A program made the translations under genes and the position numbers. Under the pieces are notes generated by a model that saw only the letters and a program-made list of their open reading frames with translations, made no database searches and was not told the DNA's origin. Below, piece after piece: positions 17,495 to 25,722 of a stretch of DNA of 64,000 nucleotides (the stretch's first letter is position 1; each line of letters opens with the position of its first letter). The stretch covers positions 124,001 to 188,000 of the forward strand of contig CP001627.1 in the NCBI GenBank assembly GCA_000023185.1. Direction: 5' to 3'. Origin of the DNA: Rhizobium leguminosarum bv. trifolii WSM1325 (lineage in GTDB: Bacteria; Pseudomonadota; Alphaproteobacteria; Rhizobiales; Rhizobiaceae).

Positions 17495-19084
17495 TCAAGC
17501 GTCCAGCCAGACGCGGGTCGCAACGTAGCCGTTCGACATGTCGTTGCCGATGTCGTGGACATAACCCTTCACCTGCTTGGTGGAGGCATTCACGAAATCG
17601 TTGAACATCGGCAAGATCACCCCGCCCTCGTCGCGCACCGTCATCGCCATGGTGCGATACATGTCCTTGCGCTTGACTTCATCAAGTTCGGAACGGGCCT
17701 GCAGCAGCAGCTTATCGAAGTCAGGACGCTTGAAACGGGTGTCGTTCCAATCCGCCGTCGAGAGATAGGCGGTTGAATACATCTGGTCCTGCGTCGGGCG
17801 GCCACCCCAATAGGAGGTCGAGAAGGGCTGGACGTTCCAGACGTTGGTCCAGTAGCCGTCGCCCGGTTCGCGCTTGACCTCGATCTCGATGCCGGCCTTC
17901 TTGCAGCTTTCCTGATAGAGGACGGCTGCGTCGACACCGCCGGGGAAGGCGACTTCGGAGGTGCGCAGGAGGACCGAGCCGCTATGACCTGACTTCTTAT
18001 AGTGGAAGGCAGCCTTGTCAGGATCGTAAACGCGCTGCTCGATGCCCTCGGGAAACAGCGCATAGGTGCTGTTGATCGGGAAGTCGTTGCCGACCTTGCC
18101 GTAACCGCCGAGGATCTTCTGCACCATGGCCTCACGGTCCATGGCATATTTGAGGGCCAGGCGCAGGTCGTTGTTGTCGAACGGCGCCTTGTCACAATGC
18201 ATGATGAAGACGTAATGGCCACGGCCGGCGGTCGAGAGAATCTCGACGTTGGGTGCGCGTTTCAAGAGGTTGACGGTCTTCGGGTCAACCCGGTTGATGT
18301 AGTGCACCTGGCCGGACGACAGGGCCGCGATGCGGGCGGTCGCATCGTTCATGCCGATGATTTCGATCGAATCGACGTAACCGCGGTCGGTGCGCCAGTC
18401 GTCTTTGTTCCTTTCGAAGGTGGCGCGGACGCCGGGCTCGAAGCTTGTCATCTTGTAGGGGCCGGTGCCGATCGAGGCGAGAGGATCGTCGACGCCGCCG
18501 TTCGGCTGGATGACCAGATGGTAGTCCGACAGCAGCAGCGGCATGTCGGCATTGCCTTCGCTGAGCGTCAGCACGAGATTGCCGCCGTCGGCCTTGATCT
18601 CCTTGATCGAGCCGAGAACACCGAGCGCGCCGGATTCCGACTTGGCGTCGGTGTGGCGCTTCAGCGTCGCAACAACGTCATCGATCGTCAGTTCCTTGCC
18701 ATCGTGAAACTTGACGCCCTTGCGGATCTTGAAGGTCCAGGTCGCCGCGTCCTTCGACGGTTCCCAGGATTCGGCGAGCGCCGGCACGGCGGCACCGGTC
18801 AGCGGATCAGACTCGACCAGCATGTCGCCCCAGCAGCGGCCGATGCAGAACATGACCTGCGACAGGAACTTCGCCGGGTCGTTGGAATCGGTAGCGGCAC
18901 CGCCTTCGAGGCCGAGCTTCAAGTGACCGCCGCGCTTCGGTTCGGCAGCTTGCGCACTTTCGGTGAAGAGCTTGTCGGCGACGGCAAGTGTGATGCCCGC
19001 GGCCATGGCGCGTCCCATGAATTCGCGGCGGCTGAGCCCGCCGGCGGTGACACGGCTTGCGAGATACTTCGTGTAGTCGTTCAT
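17495..19084 (-). CDS. Extracellular solute-binding protein, family 5 (DppA-like)
   Basis: 529-residue periplasmic binding protein. Seen: twin-arginine signal SRREFMGRAMAAGITLAVADKLF near residues 18-40 with an AQA cleavage site near 46; family-5 motifs VPALAESWEPSKDAATWTFKIRKGVKFHDGKELTIDDV from about 97 (quoted pieces: AESWEPS, FKIRKGVKFHDG), FERNKDDWR near 220, and FDNNDLRLALKYAMDREAMV-like stretch near 300. Length is typical. The ATG follows AAGGAACTGGGGA. It delivers substrate to the permeases at 16393-17397 and follows the crotonase gene by 118 bases in the same orientation, tying the importer to the carnitine-type enzymes. Ligand inferred as carnitine, acylcarnitine or butyrobetaine; peptides remain possible. 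Confidence 0.9.
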   Translation of the reverse strand: MNDYTKYLASRVTAGGLSRREFMGRAMAAGITLAVADKLFTESAQAAEPKRGGHLKLGLEGGAATDSNDPAKFLSQVMFCIGRCWGDMLVESDPLTGAAVPALAESWEPSKDAATWTFKIRKGVKFHDGKELTIDDVVATLKRHTDAKSESGALGVLGSIKEIKADGGNLVLTLSEGNADMPLLLSDYHLVIQPNGGVDDPLASIGTGPYKMTSFEPGVRATFERNKDDWRTDRGYVDSIEIIGMNDATARIAALSSGQVHYINRVDPKTVNLLKRAPNVEILSTAGRGHYVFIMHCDKAPFDNNDLRLALKYAMDREAMVQKILGGYGKVGNDFPINSTYALFPEGIEQRVYDPDKAAFHYKKSGHSGSVLLRTSEVAFPGGVDAAVLYQESCKKAGIEIEVKREPGDGYWTNVWNVQPFSTSYWGGRPTQDQMYSTAYLSTADWNDTRFKRPDFDKLLLQARSELDEVKRKDMYRTMAMTVRDEGGVILPMFNDFVNASTKQVKGYVHDIGNDMSNGYVATRVWLDA

Positions 19085-19202
19085 TCCCCAGTTCCTTCTT
19101 TATGGTGCGTTGACAGAACTTCCGGGCAGGTCCGCAGACGGTTTCCTCTCCACCTCCGGTGCCCGCATCATGCGGGAAAATAATGCGGTTGCCGCCGCCT
19201 GG

Positions 19203-19985
19203 CTATTTTCCTTTCCAAATGGGGCTTCGCTTCTCGGCGAAGGCCCGTGCGCCTTCTAATTGGTCCTCGCTCGAATAGAGCCTGTCGACCGTCGCAAACT
19301 GCCGTTTGGTGATCTTGTTCATGGCAGTCTGGAACGTCGAACCCTCCGCTTCGCGGACGATTTCCTTGATGGCCGCATGGACGAGCGACGGCCCGCTCTC
19401 AAGCAGCCGGGCAAGCTCCCATGCTCTCTCCATCAGCCGCTCGGCCGGCAGGACCTCGTTGATAAAACCCCAGCGATGCGCCTCGTGAACGTCGAGCCAA
19501 CGACCGGTCAAAAGCATGTCCATGGCGATGTGGTAGGGGATGCGTTTCGGCAGCTTGATCGAAGCCGCATCGGCAACCGTGCCGGAGCGGATTTCCGGCA
19601 GGGCGAAGGTCGCATGTTCGGCGGCGAGGATCAGGTCGGCAGAAAGCGCGATCTCCAGACCGCCGCCGCAACAGATACCGTTGACCGCACAAATGACCGG
19701 CTTGTTGAGGTCGCGCAGTTCCTGCAGCCCGCCGAAGCCGCCCACACCGTAGTCCCCGTCGACCGCATCACCTGATGCCGCCGCCTTGAGATCCCAGCCG
19801 GCACAGAAAAACTTCTCGCCGGCGCCCGACACGATGGCGACGCGCAGCGCCGGATCGTCGCGGAAATTTCGGAAGATCAACCCCAGAGCACGGCTGGTCG
19901 CAAGGTCGATGGCATTCGCCTTCGGCCGGTCGATGACGACTTCGAGCACTCCGCCGTCCTGTCGTGTGCGAATGGGTTCGCTCAA
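19203..19985 (-). CDS. Enoyl-CoA hydratase/isomerase, probable carnitinyl-CoA dehydratase
   Basis: 260-residue crotonase-fold enzyme. Seen: AGWDLKAAASGD near residue 62 (CoA/oxyanion region), ICAVNGICCGGGLEIALSADL around 95-115 with the oxyanion-hole GGG, FALPEIRSGTVADAASIKLPKRIPYHIAMDMLLTG around 128-162 with the active-site Glu, and C-terminal EDQLEGARAFAEKRSPIWKG. The TVAD.A.IKLPKRIPY arrangement is like CaiD. In this operon it would hydrate crotonobetainyl-CoA to carnitinyl-CoA. Starts seven bases before the CoA-ligase gene stop region ends, same strand, so co-expressed. General crotonase activity is the fallback call. Confidence 0.85.
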   Translation of the reverse strand: MSEPIRTRQDGGVLEVVIDRPKANAIDLATSRALGLIFRNFRDDPALRVAIVSGAGEKFFCAGWDLKAAASGDAVDGDYGVGGFGGLQELRDLNKPVICAVNGICCGGGLEIALSADLILAAEHATFALPEIRSGTVADAASIKLPKRIPYHIAMDMLLTGRWLDVHEAHRWGFINEVLPAERLMERAWELARLLESGPSLVHAAIKEIVREAEGSTFQTAMNKITKRQFATVDRLYSSEDQLEGARAFAEKRSPIWKGK

Positions 19986-19991
19986 CCTATG

Positions 19992-22046
19992 CTACCTCCT
20001 CCGCCGTATCAAAGCATCGACTACGGCCACGCCACGCCCTTCGGGAAGAACCATCAATGGATTAATGTCCAGTTCCTCCAGCCATGCCGCGTTCTTTACG
20101 ACATAATCTGCCGTTGCTAAGACAGCGCCGACAGCGGCCTCAAGATCGCCTTTTGGCCGACCGCGATAGCCATAGATCAATTTTGCAAGTTTGAGGCGCG
20201 AAATTGCCGCGTGAATGTCGGTTTTCGTCGCCGGAAGGGGTAGGATGACGGAATCTTCAAGCAATTCAACGAAGATTCCGCCCGCCCCGAGCGTGAGCGA
20301 CAATCCGAAGACAGGGTCGCGGATAGCGCCGACAATGAGCTCGGCAACCGGCGGATCGATCATTTTCTCGACGAGATAACCGGCATTCGGCGGCATTGCC
20401 GCCGCCGCATTCGACACCGCCTTTATATTCTTTAGGTTGAGTGCGACGGCCCCGGCCTCGGTCTTATGGGCAATGCCGAGCGCTTTCAGCACGACGGGAA
20501 AGCCGAGCCGCTCAGCTTGCTCGGCCGCTTGACCGGGAGAAGAGGCCAACAGCCCTTGCGGAACCGGAAGGCCGAAGGCGGCAAGCTCGGCCTTCGCATC
20601 GGCCTCCGTCAGCGTCTCGATCTCGCCATCGATAGAGGGCACATCGAGCAGCGGCAGGGGCGGCGGACGATCCCAGGCCTGGCCGATGCCGGCGGCGACG
20701 TCCGCAGCCGTGATGGCTTCGTCGATACCGCAGAAGGTAATGATGCCGTTTGCCATCAGCCGATCGGCGATCGGCTCCGGCATGTTTTCCGGAAGGGTCG
20801 CCAGAAGGCCGGCCAGCGCACCGGTTGCAGCGGCAGCCGCAATCACCGCGTCTGCCGTCATCGCCCATTCGGATGCATCGCAGCGATCATCGCGCGGAAA
20901 GTCGAGGACGACGAGATTGAGGGCATAACCGCCCTCGAACATGGCGCTGAAGGCTTCGGTCTGGCGTGCAAGATCCCCCCACACGAAGGTGTGGTAATCG
21001 AGCGGATTGGACAGCGTCACCATCTCGCCGAGAACGCGCCGCAGACGGGGCAATTGTTGCGGCTGCAGCGCGGGGAATTCCACATTGCGACCGACGGCTG
21101 CATCCGCCATCAGCGAAGCTTCGCCCCCGGAACAGCTCATCGACGAGATCGAATGGCTTGCGAGCGGGCCGGCGACATGCAGCAGCTTCAGGGTTTCGAG
21201 CAACGCCGGCAAGGTCTGGACACGGCCAAGACCAAGGCGGGCGAGCACGGCATCCGCGACCGCATCGCTGCCGGCAAGCGAGGCGGTATGCGACACCGCC
21301 GCGCATTTTGCCTGCTCGGACCTGCCGACCTTCAGCACGACGACCGGCTTCCTCGACCGTCGGGCCATGGTGGCCAGCCGTTCGAGTGCAGAGAGATTGC
21401 CGAAACCTTCGACATGAAGGCCGACCGCCGTCACACGCGGGTCGTCGATCAATGCGCAGGCGACATCGGCAAGCGATGTCTGCGCCTGGTTGCCGGCGGT
21501 GACCACATAGGCGATCGGCAGGCCGCGGGTCTGCATGGTCAGGTTGATGGCGATATTGGAGGACTGCGTGAGGATCGCGACGCCACGTGCGATGCGCTGC
21601 ATGCCATGCTGATCGGGCCAGAGCAGCGCACCGTCGAGACCGTTGATCAGCCCGTAGCAATTCGGCCCGAGGATCGGCATGTCGCCGGCTGCCTCCAGCA
21701 GGGCCTGCTGCAACTCGGCGCCGTCGCCGAGTTCACCCGTCGCCTCGCTGAAACCCGATGCATAACAGACCGCCCCGCCGGCACCGGCCGCAGAAAGGCT
21801 GCGGACGATCTCGACGGTCTGCATCCTGTTGACGCCGACGAAGGCGGCGTCCGGCGCCGAAGGCAGGTCGGAGACGGAGCGATAACAGGGCCGCCCGAGC
21901 ACCTCGTCGAGCTTTGGATGGACGGGCCAGATCTCGCCGGCAAAACCCATGCGGTCGCACTGCTCGATCACCCTGCGCGCCTCGCGGCCGCCGAAGACGG
22001 CGATCGTTTGCGGTCTGAGCAGGCGGTCGAGCGGGCGCGGCGTCAT
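19992..22046 (-). CDS. NDP-forming acyl-CoA synthetase (CoA-binding plus ATP-grasp)
   Basis: 684-residue fusion of the acetyl-CoA synthetase (ADP-forming) / succinyl-CoA synthetase superfamily. Seen: N-terminal CoA-binding domain (LLRPQTIAVFGGREARRV near 9), the ligase domain with the phospho-His segment CAAVSHTASLAGSDAV near 265, and a C-terminal ATP-grasp domain from about 475 (EADAKAELAAFGLPVPQG, VLKALGIAHKTEAGAV, ILGAGGIF-like LTLGAGGIFVELL). ATG at 22046 is chosen since the 31-residue upstream extension overlaps the dehydrogenase gene in another frame. It probably activates gamma-butyrobetaine or carnitine to the CoA ester. Most described carnitine systems use an AMP-forming CaiC-type ligase or CoA transferase, so this choice is noteworthy. 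Confidence 0.87.
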   Translation of the reverse strand: MTPRPLDRLLRPQTIAVFGGREARRVIEQCDRMGFAGEIWPVHPKLDEVLGRPCYRSVSDLPSAPDAAFVGVNRMQTVEIVRSLSAAGAGGAVCYASGFSEATGELGDGAELQQALLEAAGDMPILGPNCYGLINGLDGALLWPDQHGMQRIARGVAILTQSSNIAINLTMQTRGLPIAYVVTAGNQAQTSLADVACALIDDPRVTAVGLHVEGFGNLSALERLATMARRSRKPVVVLKVGRSEQAKCAAVSHTASLAGSDAVADAVLARLGLGRVQTLPALLETLKLLHVAGPLASHSISSMSCSGGEASLMADAAVGRNVEFPALQPQQLPRLRRVLGEMVTLSNPLDYHTFVWGDLARQTEAFSAMFEGGYALNLVVLDFPRDDRCDASEWAMTADAVIAAAAATGALAGLLATLPENMPEPIADRLMANGIITFCGIDEAITAADVAAGIGQAWDRPPPLPLLDVPSIDGEIETLTEADAKAELAAFGLPVPQGLLASSPGQAAEQAERLGFPVVLKALGIAHKTEAGAVALNLKNIKAVSNAAAAMPPNAGYLVEKMIDPPVAELIVGAIRDPVFGLSLTLGAGGIFVELLEDSVILPLPATKTDIHAAISRLKLAKLIYGYRGRPKGDLEAAVGAVLATADYVVKNAAWLEELDINPLMVLPEGRGVAVVDALIRRRR

Positions 22047-22050
22047 CGGC

Positions 22051-23211
22051 TTATGCTCCCAAGGGTCTAAGCAGATCGCGGCTGATGATATGCCGCTGGA
22101 TTTCAGAGGTACCGTCCCAGATGCGCTCGACGCGCGCATCGCGCCAGAAGCGGGCGAGCGGCAGATCGTCCATCAGGCCCATGCCGCCGAAGATCTGGAT
22201 CGCCTCGTCAGTCACGCGGGCCAGCATTTCGGAGGAGTAGAGCTTGGCCGAGGCGATCTGCCGGTCTGCGGAGAGTCCGGCATCGAGCCGCCAGGCGGCG
22301 GCGAGCGTCAGCCAATCGGCCGCGTCGATCTCGGTAATCATATCGGCGAGCTTGAACGACACGCCCTGATTGGCGCCGATCGGCTTGCCGAACTGCTTGC
22401 GCTCGGCGGCATAAGGCAGCGTCATGTCGAAGACGCGCCGTGCCCGGCCGACGCAGGTGGCGGCCACCGTCAACCGCGTGCCATAGAGCCATTTATTGGC
22501 GATTTCGAAGCCGCGATGCACCTCGCCAAGTACCTGGCTTGCCGGAATCCGGCAATCGGTGAAGCTGAGCGTTGAGTTGTGGTAGCCGCGATGCGAAACG
22601 GAATCGTAGCCCCCGAGGATTTCGAATCCCGGCGTGCCGCGATCCACCAGGAAGGCGGTGATCTTCTTCTTGATGCCCTTCGGCGTTTCCTCCTCGCCCG
22701 TTGCGGCAAAGACGATGACGAAATCGGCGACGTCGGCATGCGAGATGAAGTGTTTCGTGCCGTTGAGGACGAAGTCGCTGCCATCGCGGCGGGCAGCGCA
22801 TTTCATGCCGCGCATATCGGAACCGGCGTCCGGCTCGGTGATAGCAAGCGCATCGATCTTCTCACCGCGCACTGCGGGCAGGAGATAGCGTTCTCGCTGC
22901 TCGCCCTCGCAGGCCATCAGGATGCCGGACGGCCGGCCGAAGAAAACCGTCAGCCCCAGGGAGCCGCGCCCGAGTTCCCGCTCGACCAGCGTGAAGGTGA
23001 CATGGTCGAGACCGGCGCCGCCGACTTCTTCCGGGAAATTGCAGGCGTAAAAGCCGAGATCGATGCATTTGCGCCGGATCTCGTCTCCGAGCTCCGGCGG
23101 GACGATGCCACTGCGCTCGACCTCGTTTTCATGCGGATAGATTTCGGTTTCGACGAAGGCGCGGACCGTCTCGACGATCATTTCCTGTTCTTCGCTCAGT
23201 CCGAAATGCAT
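22051..23211 (-). CDS. Acyl-CoA dehydrogenase, probable gamma-butyrobetainyl-CoA/crotonobetainyl-CoA dehydrogenase
   Basis: 386-residue FAD-dependent dehydrogenase. Seen: N-terminal helical domain from FGLSEEQEMIVETVRAFVE, FAD-binding ALAITEPDAGSDMRGM near 125-140, and C-terminal FGGMGLMDDLPLARFWRDAR with WDGTSEIQRHIISRDLL near 365-381, which is the family end signature. The ATG at 23211 follows GTAGGAGGATAGGC. Fits oxidation of gamma-butyrobetainyl-CoA to crotonobetainyl-CoA (CaiA-like role), the step before the hydratase at 19203. Four bases separate it from the CoA ligase and ten from the fused dehydrogenase/thioesterase gene. Confidence 0.88.
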   Translation of the reverse strand: MHFGLSEEQEMIVETVRAFVETEIYPHENEVERSGIVPPELGDEIRRKCIDLGFYACNFPEEVGGAGLDHVTFTLVERELGRGSLGLTVFFGRPSGILMACEGEQRERYLLPAVRGEKIDALAITEPDAGSDMRGMKCAARRDGSDFVLNGTKHFISHADVADFVIVFAATGEEETPKGIKKKITAFLVDRGTPGFEILGGYDSVSHRGYHNSTLSFTDCRIPASQVLGEVHRGFEIANKWLYGTRLTVAATCVGRARRVFDMTLPYAAERKQFGKPIGANQGVSFKLADMITEIDAADWLTLAAAWRLDAGLSADRQIASAKLYSSEMLARVTDEAIQIFGGMGLMDDLPLARFWRDARVERIWDGTSEIQRHIISRDLLRPLGA

Positions 23212-23221
23212 GCCTATCCTC

Positions 23222-24712
23222 CTACCGCCTCTGGCCGACGTGACGGCCGGCACCTTCAGGCACGGCCAAATTCGCGTGGGCTCCTGCAACCGCCTTGACC
23301 TTGTCGAGAATGACGGCCGGCGCCGGTGTGGCCTTGCCGGCCTTGCTGTCGACATGCAGCAACATGTGTTCGGCGGTTGCCAGAGCCTCGCCCGTCGCCG
23401 TGTCGTACAGAGTGTGGAAGACATGCAGCCGCTTCTCGTCGACGGAGAGGATCTGGCAGGTCGAGTGGATCGCCTGGCCGAGTTTCGCCTCGCCGAGATG
23501 GCGGATATGGGTTTCCACCGTGTAATAGCTCTGCCCCGCCTCGACATAGGCGAGATCGACGCCGATGAGGCGCAACAATGCGTCCGATGTATCGCCGAAA
23601 ACCTGCAGGTAGCGGTGCTCGGTCATATGGCCGTTATAGTCGACCCAGGCAGGGCCGACTTTCGTCTCCACGAGCCTCAGCGGCTTCGACGGGTCGAAAG
23701 ACGTGGCCGCCCTACCGCCTTGCGCCCAGAGCGATTGCTCGAAGTCCTTCAGCAGCTTGCCGGCGCCCCAGCCCTTGCCGCCATCGCCGCCCTTGAGGGC
23801 CTGCAGGATGCCGACGAGGTTTTCGTCGCGGATGCGTTCGAGCTCGCGGATCGACAGGCCGGCCGCCTGTTCGTCGGATTGCCGGCCGATCTTTTCGATC
23901 AGCGCATCGTCGAGATCGACGACATCGGTGAGCTTGGTCCAGGGCCAGGCGAGGCATGGACCGAACTGGGCGAGGAAGTGGCGCATGCCGGCCTCGCCGC
24001 CGGCAATGCGGTAGGTCTGGAACAGGCCCATCTGCGCCCAGCGCAAGCCGAAAGAGTAGCGGATGACATCGTCGAGGGTCTCGACCGTGCAAATATCGTC
24101 ATGGATCAGCCACAAGGCCTCACGCCAGAGCGCTTCGAGCAGCCGGTCGCCGACAAAGGCCTCGATCTCCTTGGCGATGTGGACGCCCTTCATACCGAGC
24201 GGCGCCAGTCTTTCGATCGCCGCCCGGATGGTCGCCGCCGAGGTTTTTTCGCCACCGACGATTTCGACGAGCGGCAGCAGATAGACGGGATTATAGGGGT
24301 GGGCGACGAAGAGGCGTTCGGGATGCGTCATGTCGCGCTGCAGATCGCTCGGCAGCAGGCCTGAGGTGGAAGAGCCGATCAGGGCGTCCGAGCGTGCTGC
24401 AGCATCGATCTCAGTCAGGACACGGCGCTTGAGGTCGAGCCTTTCCGGCACGCTTTCCTGAATCCAGTCGGCGCCGGCGACAGCTTCCTCGAGCTTCGCG
24501 CAGAAGGTCAGCCTGCCGCGGGGCGGCAGGGGTGCTCCGGTCAGCATGGCATAGGCTTTTTCGGCGTTAGCGAGCACTTCGCCGACGATGCGGCTCGCTT
24601 CCGGATGCGGATCGAACACATCAACGTCAATGCCGGCCAGCAGAAAACGCGCGATCCATCCGCCGCCAATGACGCCGCCGCCGATACAAGCCGCCTTGTT
24701 GATCCCAGTCAT
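23222..24712 (-). CDS. L-carnitine 3-dehydrogenase fused to betainyl-CoA-type thioesterase
   Basis: 496-residue bifunctional protein. Domain 1 (about 1-320) is a 3-hydroxyacyl-CoA-dehydrogenase-fold NAD enzyme: IGGGVIGGGWIARFL near 10-24, DWIQESVPERLDLKR near 82-96, FVAHPYNPVYLLPLVEIVGG near 135-154 with the catalytic His, typical of carnitine dehydrogenase (CdhA). Domain 2 (about 340-470) is a hotdog thioesterase with VDYNGHMTEHRY carrying the catalytic Asp. Domain 1 makes 3-dehydrocarnitine; domain 2 would cleave betainyl-CoA released by the BKACE enzyme. In Pseudomonas these are separate CdhA and CdhB; the fusion is also known, as I recall, in rhizobia. Confidence 0.9.
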   Translation of the reverse strand: MTGINKAACIGGGVIGGGWIARFLLAGIDVDVFDPHPEASRIVGEVLANAEKAYAMLTGAPLPPRGRLTFCAKLEEAVAGADWIQESVPERLDLKRRVLTEIDAAARSDALIGSSTSGLLPSDLQRDMTHPERLFVAHPYNPVYLLPLVEIVGGEKTSAATIRAAIERLAPLGMKGVHIAKEIEAFVGDRLLEALWREALWLIHDDICTVETLDDVIRYSFGLRWAQMGLFQTYRIAGGEAGMRHFLAQFGPCLAWPWTKLTDVVDLDDALIEKIGRQSDEQAAGLSIRELERIRDENLVGILQALKGGDGGKGWGAGKLLKDFEQSLWAQGGRAATSFDPSKPLRLVETKVGPAWVDYNGHMTEHRYLQVFGDTSDALLRLIGVDLAYVEAGQSYYTVETHIRHLGEAKLGQAIHSTCQILSVDEKRLHVFHTLYDTATGEALATAEHMLLHVDSKAGKATPAPAVILDKVKAVAGAHANLAVPEGAGRHVGQRR

Positions 24713-24719
24713 GCCGTCC

Positions 24720-25622
24720 TCAGCGCTTCGTCAGTTTGAGTTTCTTGCGAACGTCTTCCGGGCCGATAATCCGGGCACCCATGCCCTCGACCACTTGCAC
24801 GGCCTTTTCAACGAGCTCAGCATTGGTGGCGAGTTGGCCCTTGCCGACAAAGAGATTGTCCTCCAGGCCGACGCGCACGTTGCCGCCGGCCAGAACGGCT
24901 GCCGCCGGATAGGCCATGGCGTTGCGGCCGATCGAAAAGGCCGAAAAAGTCCAGCTCTGAGGCACGTTGTTGACCATCGCCATGAAGGTATTGAGATCGT
25001 CGGGCGCCCCCCATGGTATGCCCATGCAGAGCTGGATCAGCACCGGGTCTTCGATCAGGCCTTCCTCGGCAAGCTGCTTGGCAAACCAGAGATGGCCGGT
25101 GTCGAAAGCCTCGATTTCGGGGCGCACGCCGAGACCGGTCATCTTCTTCGCCATGGCCCGCAGCATGGCCGGCGTGTTGGTCATGACATAGTCGCCGAGG
25201 TTGAAGTTCATCGTGCCGCAGTCGAGCGTGCAGATTTCAGGCAAGCATTCGGCGATATGGCTGACGCGCTCGGTGGCGCCGGCCATATCCGTGCCGTTAG
25301 GATTGAGGGGAAGGGGGCTTTCGACATCCCCGAAAATCAGGTCTCCGCCCATGCCGGCGGTGAGATTGAGGACGACATCGACATCGGCCGAGCGGATGCG
25401 GTCGGTGACCTCCCTGTAGAGGTCGTTGCGGCGGCTGGCAGCACCCGTTTCCGGGTCGCGGACGTGGCAGTGAACCACCGCAGCACCAGCCTTTGCCGCG
25501 TCGATGGCGGAATCGGCGATCTGCTTGGGAGTGATCGGCACGTGGCTGGATCTGGAAACCGTGTCGCCGGCGCCGGTAACGGCGCAGGTAATGAAGACAT
25601 CGCGGTTCATCGCAAGAGGCAT
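24720..25622 (-). CDS. BKACE family beta-keto acid cleavage enzyme, dehydrocarnitine type
   Basis: 300-residue zinc-dependent enzyme (DUF849 / beta-keto acid cleavage family) expected to convert 3-dehydrocarnitine plus acetyl-CoA to betainyl-CoA and acetoacetate (CdhC role). Seen: N-terminal ITCAVTGAGDT near 11, zinc ligands VVHCHVRDPETG near 49-60, VVLNLTAGMGGD near 83, MGIPWGAPDD near 200 and the zinc Glu region VRVGLEDNLFVGKGQLA near 249-265. Starts at 25622 behind GGGAGAAC; first gene of the operon, facing the AraC regulator. Its adjacency to the dehydrogenase/thioesterase fusion makes the substrate call strong for this promiscuous family. Confidence 0.9.
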   Translation of the reverse strand: MPLAMNRDVFITCAVTGAGDTVSRSSHVPITPKQIADSAIDAAKAGAAVVHCHVRDPETGAASRRNDLYREVTDRIRSADVDVVLNLTAGMGGDLIFGDVESPLPLNPNGTDMAGATERVSHIAECLPEICTLDCGTMNFNLGDYVMTNTPAMLRAMAKKMTGLGVRPEIEAFDTGHLWFAKQLAEEGLIEDPVLIQLCMGIPWGAPDDLNTFMAMVNNVPQSWTFSAFSIGRNAMAYPAAAVLAGGNVRVGLEDNLFVGKGQLATNAELVEKAVQVVEGMGARIIGPEDVRKKLKLTKR

Positions 25623-25683
25623 GTTTTTGTTCTCCCTCGTCTTGTCGGCATTACGCGACAGGATGAAGGACGATGCGTTGCAA

Positions 25684-25712
25684 TATCGGAAGCAACCGAT
25701 ACATTATCGGAA
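25684..25712. promoter_or_regulatory. Direct repeats in the carnitine operon/regulator promoter region
   Basis: TATCGGAA occurs at 25684-25691 and again at 25705-25712, 21 bases apart, i.e. two helical turns, with an intervening CCGATA in inverted orientation. The spacing fits a dimeric AraC-family activator binding on one DNA face. The site lies 62 bases upstream of the operon start and just before the regulator start. Confidence 0.5.
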
Positions 25713-25722
25713 CTCTAGGGAG

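Noticed and set aside
20466..22070. 534-codon plus-strand open frame
   Set aside because: Antisense to the NDP-forming CoA ligase; low-complexity composition and no recognisable fold.
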